From Cystobasidium ongulense (taxonomy: Eukaryota > Basidiomycota > Cystobasidiomycetes > Cystobasidiales > Cystobasidiaceae), in contig BQUP01000012.1 of NCBI GenBank assembly GCA_022835595.1, positions 1 to 64,000 of the forward strand: 64,000 nt of DNA. The letters run 5' to 3'. The notes under the pieces were generated by a model that had not been told where the DNA came from, did not search any database, and saw only the letters and a program-made list of their open reading frames with translations. Positions 58,449 to 64,000 of this stretch are shown here, piece by piece. How positions within the stretch are numbered: position 1 is the first letter of the stretch; every line of letters starts with the position of its first letter. A program made the translations under genes and the position numbers.

Positions 58449-60867
58449 TTACATGCCTGCCTTGATGCCCTTGTTCCGATACCTCGCTGGCCAAATGCCC
58501 ATTTTACCTGGTGACAAAATACCGACGGGGTCGAGTGCATCCTTGATGGTGTTGTTCAACTTTCCAATTGCCGAGTCGCCCCACTTATAGGTACCCGCAA
58601 TTTGGTCCATAAACGCTGCACCGGACGGAAACCTTTTCAGCCTGGTGGTATGGCAGCAAATCAAATGGCAAAATCACCTATGTGCGTGCGGTACTCGCCA
58701 TAGCCAAGAGCGGCCGCTTCGTCGATACAGACTCGGATCAACTCGTTCATGCGCTTCACTTGGTCGGGATCTTCTTTGTTATACACTAAGCAGCAGATAT
58801 TGTGCATCTCCTTCAATCCAATAACAAAAGTGAGGAAGAAGTCGAAGCCGTATTCGGTAGCTCTAAAATTCTCGATAAGCATGGTTCAGCTCAAGAATGC
58901 AAAATTCCATTTTAGGGTAGTCCAGCTCACCTCCTTTTTACGAAGTCGTATTGCTTGAGTGAATCTTTCCCGGTGACTGGGCTGATTGGGCTGAAGAAGC
59001 AATGGGCACCGTTCGGGAGATAGCTGATCCAATCCAGTTCAAGAAGATTTGGAATGCCAGCCAGTGTCTTTGCTCGAGAATGCAGGATGGACGATGCGGG
59101 TACGTCGTCTGCAGATGGAAGCCGTCAGCGCGGTCTATGCCTTGGATTTGGCTGAACTCACCTTCAAAATAGTGCTTGGCTCCCTTGATCTGACTGAGAC
59201 TTCCCCAAATGACGCTCCAGAGCAGATCGTGCATAGGAGGTGGGCCATACAGAGCTCCATAGAAGTTCTGCTCAAATCCTCCGTCAGTCTTGTCCCAGTC
59301 ATAAAGGTATCGGACCTGTTTACCCAATATCTGCATTCAAACGACTCATCAGTTATACTTAAGCATAGACAAGCTAAGAGCAGTTCAAGCAAGCTTACCC
59401 GACGCCTAGCTCGTCTGCAATGCGCAACTCATCCTCTTCGGTAAGCAGTCTATCTTCTTCTCCATTCAACCAATCCGCCTTGCTCTTGACACAAGCTGCA
59501 TCAAGCATGACGTGCCGAATGGTGGGCGCGTTCTGAATAACCATAGATATACGAAGAGGTCGGATGCGCTCGACCAATTCATGGAGGTCTGCTTTCCTCG
59601 GAACAGTGATAAGGAAAGGCTTGTAACCTCCGGGATTCGGCATGAGCCAAAAGCCAGCCTTTGTCTGTGACGATGATCTCGAATGAGTATACACTGCAGG
59701 ACTGAAATATGGGTGTGCTTGCACTCACCACTATGCCGAAGTTGCTCTGCGTAAAGATGCCGTCGTGGTAAGGACCGAAGCCGTACTGGAATAATTGCCA
59801 GGTATTGTTGTCTGGAAGAGCGCCCATGCCAGTGCGAACGATGTCACCGGTCGGCAGAACAACTTCCATACCGCAATGCCTACAACATCACCAACTAATC
59901 AGTCAGTGAACTAGTCTAGACGCGCTGGTAGTGACCTTACATCATGAAGTGATCGCCATCTGTTGGAAAGCTTGACCGTCAGCAAATAACATGGAGATTA
60001 CGAACAAGAATGAATAAACGTGCAAGGTGTATACCCAGCTCCCCTCTCAGTCATATTTCCGATCATCGAGCCCCATCCAATGTCCGGGCAGTCGATCCAT
60101 AGGTTACTGCCGATTTTTTGCAAGTGTTCGTACATATTAAAGTATGAAACCCCCGGCTCGACGAGGCAGAAAGCCGAGTCTTCGTTTACTTCCAGTATGC
60201 GGTCCATCTTTCGCATATCTATGACTGCAGTGCCGCGCATTGGAGGAGCTGCACCTCCGTATCCCAAATTGCGGCCGATAGAAATGGGCGAGACTGGCAT
60301 CTTGTATTCGTTCGCAGCTTTGACAATATCCGCAACTTGTTCGGCGGAGCGAGGTTGGATCACAGCTGATGCCATGTTCTCCTCCTTAGGCTGAATAGCG
60401 AAGAAGTCCTGTATGAGTAGACCAGTTGCAGGTCAGGCACATCAATACTTGGCAATATCCTGGTTTCGCCAACTCACATAGAATTTGGGCTGGTTTTCAT
60501 AGTCGGCATCTGCTTGATGGTCAGGATGAGCATTGATGGTGACTCCATCGTCGCCAACAACACTTTTGACCTTCTCGATAAATCCTAGGAACGCCTCTTC
60601 GCCCACATCGGACGGCAGTATATATCGCTTGGGCCTTGTACCGTTGGTGGCGTTACCTACAGTCGTCTTGAAGGTATGGCCGTCAAGACCTCCTGCCGTC
60701 TGTGCTAGCCTTCGCGAAGTAGAGTTGGCAGAGTTACCCTTTCCGTTGTCCAGTGAGAGAGCTTTGATCTCATCGTGAACATCGTCTTGAGACGGACCTT
60801 GCCGGGGCTGTCCGTCCACTGCTTGGGCGGTAGCGCCATTAACATTGACAGGTGGTGGAGCTTGCAT
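58449..60867 (-). CDS. vanillyl-alcohol oxidase family flavoenzyme
   Basis: FAD enzyme of the VAO/4-cresol methylhydroxylase group, oxidising para-substituted phenols such as 4-(methoxymethyl)phenol. Ten exons (60478-60867, 60024-60408, 59941-59959, 59729-59879, 59399-59664, 59324-59330, 59162-59267, 58931-59108, 58678-58862, 58449-58615) give 617 aa. Compared with Penicillium VAO: I-S-I-G-R-N-L-G-Y-G-G FAD motif, C-P-D-I-G-W-G-S-M-I-G-N (the catalytic Asp position), G-Y-T-P-Y-G-D-H, S-N-F-G-I-V, P-T-I-R-H-V-M-L-D with His366 at the covalent FAD site, N-F-Y-G-A-L-Y-G-P, G-E-Y-R-T-H-I-A-F-M-D-Q-I and G-I-L-S-P-G-K-M-G-I-W-P. Unusual: a 7-nt exon, a 19-nt exon, and a GC-type donor at 60023 (CCTT/GCACGT). 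There is an N-terminal extension of about 80 residues relative to VAO and no SKL ending. Confidence 0.9.
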
Positions 60868-61379
60868 GCTGCGCGTCTAGCCTTGCTGTGTCGTACGCTC
60901 TGTCTGGTTGAGAAAGATGAAGAGAGCAGGGCAAGCTCGACAGCGCAAGCGGTGTTTGGGTCGCGCTGTCCGGGACCCCGCTTTCGGTGGCGCTCATGTC
61001 TGAGCGGAAATGTGGAGCTCCGCGGCTTCCGAGGGGGTAAACGCTCCACGGCCTACGCAAGCTTCGGTGTTTCGTGACTTGTCGACTGACTCCTCGTCAG
61101 GTCAGTCTCCGGAATCAAGTCGACTTCTATAGATTGAGAGATTGTAGAGTTAGCTTGATTTGTCAGGTTTAACGTGGCGAGCTGGGGAAACCGCTTGTCA
61201 ACAGGAGTATGAGGCTGCAAGAGATGCAAAAATGAAAGACATTCCACAGCAAGATGTACAGGCACCATCGTGGGATGAGACTGGAATGAATGCTCCTCAA
61301 ACGTCGCCAAATTCTTCGTCTACTTTGTGGCATTGACAGTGATTGCTCACCAGCTCTCCATGAATACAACAGATTGTAA
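60868..61379. other. intergenic region between VAO-family gene and SAD1
   Basis: 512 bp between two minus-strand genes; upstream part of the VAO-family gene. A minus-strand frame near 61053-61310 is open but lacks motifs and a plausible continuation. No repeat seen. Confidence 0.45.
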
Positions 61380-63639
61380 CTATATATCGATGCCACTATC
61401 ACCTCGATCCCTCCGTTGTTTGAACGAATTCTTCGCAAAAGTACCAACCTTCTGCGGCGCTTGCATCTGTACCACAGTTCCTTCCGCCGCTTGGTTCTTG
61501 AGATTTGCAGCTGCCGTCAATGCTTTTGTCGTTTTCTGCCTGAGATTGGCTGACGATGCGTCTATGTGAATATCATGTTGCGTCTTGCCTGGAGGCAATT
61601 GCCTTTCCCAGATCTGTTCAGGTAAAGAAGTACACCACACAAATCGTCAGACATGGTGGAAGGATTATTGAACGGGAATTGTAAAGCTCACCTGAATGTA
61701 TGACTCGCCCAAGAAAACCATCTGCTTGTTGATCTCCTCGACAATAAGATCCTGAATCTGATACCAATCCTCCTCTGCATTCGAGCCAGGCGGTTGCCGT
61801 GTATGCACATGCACTTTCCACTTTGTGTCTTCGTGCGCTGTTCCAGCTGTCGATTCGTGCGTAATATTTGCAACTAGATTGTACATTGTCGTGAATGAAG
61901 GATCGTCTGCTGGACTATCTATGCCTGCAGGGTCAAGGAGAGAATAGTCAGCGCAAAAGCTCAAAAATGACAGACACGGTGTTAGTTCGCTCACATTCTG
62001 CCATGTCTACGCCTTTCAAAGGGAAATTGACGATTGTTGGGTTCTTCTCCTCGACGAAGTTATTCGATGTGAACCGCTTGATATGCATTATGATGAAGGG
62101 AGGTAGCTTGGTAAGCTTGTACTGCCGCAGCCTTCCTGCGCTCTCCTGTGTCGTTTGCCCGTTGAATTTGGCCAGGACTTCGGATATGGGAACTTGAGGA
62201 ATAATGTTATTGCTTTCTGTAGATTCTTGGAAGACTCGAATAGGAGGTAGGTCAATAGCCAAGAAGAGGAAAGGTGATTGTGCGGTCTTGATTTCAGCAT
62301 TAAGATTGAATGAAGTTTTTTCTTCCCCATTCTCTAGATCTGTCTTGACTTGGATCTGTTGGTCTTGCATCTTCAATTCCCCTTGGAAGATAGAATAAAT
62401 AATACTAGAATTAGGTTTTCTAGTACCACCTAAATCCCGGTGCAATGCATTCAATAACCAGGATAAGAAATCTGCAGGATCTCCTTGGTCTGTAATCTTG
62501 AATTTCTTGTTACTTGCTGCTGTAACTTCTTGTAGAAACTCGTGTGGTGATACTTGACTTTTGAAGTTCTTTGGATTCCACAGCTTTCTAGCTAGCATTC
62601 CAAATCGTTTCACCAATTCAGAGCGATTATCATGATCGAAATCACCTGTTGTGTTTATCGATGGTGCTGTTGCTGTTGCTGAGGTTGGCTTCTGTTTTGT
62701 TGGATGTGGTTGTGAGTGGAAGATGAAATAGTCGCGAAGAGGTTGGACGTGTAACAAGGCTTGAATGACAACGTTCATGTACGAGTTGGCTTTGATGTTG
62801 TTTAAACCGACGAAACCTGGCTTGTAAGGCTGCTTGTTAAGTGTATATGCCGTCACCGCTCCGGTGTCCAGCTCGCGAAGGAGCTTGGGTGTGAATGTAG
62901 GTGAGAGAAGATAACGAATGTCTTGTAATGAAGGATCGTTGACTTCGTAAAGGTCAGGAAGGACGTAGACCTAAAGCGCATAGAATGCAGCAGTTAGCAA
63001 GCTGCACCTAACGCAGACACAAAGCACAGCAATGGCAGAGCAGGCGGATCACGACCTGCGACTAGCCATGCTCCAAGCCAAGTACGCAAAAGCAAAGCTC
63101 ACCTTCAGCGTCTGTAGGTTGATGAAGACGTGATGGTCATCATGTATCGAGTGAGCGTACGCGTGCGAGCTCTTGCCTCTCCCTTGAAAGTACTTGCCGC
63201 AAACGAGGCAAGCATAAATATTTATATTTGACAGAGAGACTGAGCAGAGGCGTTCGAAATCGAAGTCCAGGACGGTACGATTGATCTGTGTGATATGAAA
63301 GATTATAGACGTGTCCATCAGCTGTTTCTCTTCTCAGTTGAATATGCCTGGTCATTAGCTACTTACGGTATCAAGGTATAGATCACCAGATGGAGGGACC
63401 GCTTCAGCAGTGGAAGCATAATCTTCATACAAGCCATAGTCATCGTCGTATTGCTTGTCTTCCTCTTTCTTCACTGCACTAGTGCTTGTAGAAGCGCCAT
63501 TCGTAGCTGCACTCGTTGATGTCGCTGGCTCTTGCTTCAAGCTGGTTGTTGCTGCTGCACTGCTTGTTGATGCGACTGCTACAGCGTCATTGTCGTCCAC
63601 TTTGACCCTCTTGGCCGCTCTCTCTTCGCTTCCATTCAT
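61380..63639 (-). CDS. SAD1: Sad1/USP39, U4/U6.U5 tri-snRNP pre-mRNA splicing factor
   Basis: Ubiquitin-protease-like splicing factor that stabilises the tri-snRNP in the nucleus. Five exons (63367-63639, 63103-63285, 61995-62970, 61692-61924, 61380-61613) give 632 aa. The N-terminus is Ala/Ser/Thr-rich with a basic patch. The ZnF-UBP has C-L-V-C-G-K-Y-F-Q-G-R-G-K-S-S-H-A-Y-A-H, then H-D-D-H-H-V. The USP fold starts G-F-V-G-L-N-N-I-K-A-N-S-Y-M-N-V-V: the catalytic Cys position of active USPs is absent, as in USP39 generally. H-I-K-R-F-T and T-K-L-P-P-F-I-I-M-H follow, then W-Y-Q-I-Q-D near the end. After the usual end lies a lysine/alanine-rich C-terminal extension of about 75 residues. An in-frame ATG 15 codons upstream (63684) is also possible. 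Confidence 0.94.
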
Positions 63640-63798
63640 GCTTCTAACTATCACCAAGCTCTGCTTATGCCTGTTGATCTTCACTGAGTCTTTAATCAGA
63701 TATCCTGGAAGAAAGGCAAGCAGCAGGATCCGAAATCAATGGGCTGTCTCTCTCCTTTCGACCATATGACAAACAACGATAACAATAATCCAGCAACA
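63640..63798. promoter_or_regulatory. probable promoter region upstream of SAD1
   Basis: About 160 bp between the SAD1 start codon and a possible divergent start at 63799, in line with the compact divergent spacing elsewhere in the window. No motif recognised. Confidence 0.3.
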
Positions 63799-63885
63799 AT
63801 GGGCGATTATACTCGCAGTAAAGCAGCGCAATCTATCTACGAGCAAACTCATGTTCATACTCCAAATCCTAGAGTTCCGGCTTGA
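63799..63885 (+). CDS. possible 5' exon of a gene continuing beyond the window
   Basis: An ATG-initiated frame of 28 codons (M-G-D-Y-T-R-S-K-A-A-Q-S) ending at TGA before a convincing donor. Its position, divergent from SAD1 at the window edge, suggests the start of a gene whose next exon lies to the right. No homology recognised; it may be chance. The remaining bases to 64000 show no supported feature. Confidence 0.2.
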   Translation: MGDYTRSKAAQSIYEQTHVHTPNPRVPA

Positions 63886-64000
63886 ACCTGTGCCCCCGGT
63901 GGACTCACGACTCAATTTCCCGAATACATATTCAGGCAGGCAGACTGCCATGAATGTACTGCGATTGGCATCAGAACATGCTCAAGTACCTATTCATGGT

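Noticed and set aside
61053-61310. Minus-strand frame upstream of the VAO-family gene
   Set aside because: Lies in the expected promoter and leader region, without motifs.

Overview
The window is nuclear DNA of a fungus with a compact genome. I read 25 protein-coding genes in 64 kb. Almost all are interrupted by short introns, mostly 50-80 nt, with GT(A/G)NGT donors; I count about 122 introns, close to five per gene. This intron density and the gene set (SLD2, SAD1/USP39, IES1, CRY-DASH, a Medusa-type regulator, VAO-type flavoenzyme) fit a filamentous or dimorphic fungus, more basidiomycete-like than ascomycete-like. I cannot name the species. All exon joins below were made by eye from splice sites, reading phase and family motifs.

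Layout, left to right: 1-1106 no gene seen; 1107-5570(-) a large nuclear protein with two zinc-finger modules resembling Mutator-transposase/FLYWCH fingers; 6095-7729(-) aldo/keto reductase; 8185-10775(-) IES1; 10889-12733(+) Xaa-Pro dipeptidase; 12878-15441(-) SEC63; 15802-16584(+) and 16885-19293(+) two unrecognised genes; 19499-20999(+) FMN-dependent 2-hydroxyacid dehydrogenase; 21714-23680(-) pantothenate kinase; 23824-24954(+) TTC1-like co-chaperone; 25521-26201(-) mitoribosomal protein mL40; 26338-29777(+) MedA-like regulator; 30047-35694(-) a 1799-residue golgin-like coiled coil; 35980-37093(-) F-box-like protein; 37317-39278(+) SLD2; 39342-41317(-) CRY-DASH; 41657-44819(-) SEC18/NSF; 45049-46627(+) vacuolar membrane protein of the YPL162C/STIMATE family; 46875-49092(-) amino-acid permease; 49273-51882(+) IPI1; 52272-54391(+) C2H2-RING protein; 54570-56585(-) ALE1-like MBOAT; 56756-58354(+) TB2/DP1/HVA22 (REEP-like) protein; 58449-60867(-) VAO-family flavoenzyme; 61380-63639(-) SAD1/USP39.

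This is mostly housekeeping: secretion (SEC63, SEC18, golgin, REEP-like), lipids and CoA (ALE1, pantothenate kinase), nuclear processes (IES1, SLD2, SAD1, IPI1) and metabolism. There is no visible biosynthetic cluster, virus-like element, transposon, tRNA, rRNA or CRISPR. Many neighbours are divergent pairs sharing 110-230 bp between start codons, and several are convergent with under 150 bp between stops.

I found no complete new 'system'. The points most worth following up are the double zinc-finger protein at the left, three apparent GC-AG introns, a cluster of very small exons (down to 7 nt), the C2H2-RING fusion, and a few orphan proteins.
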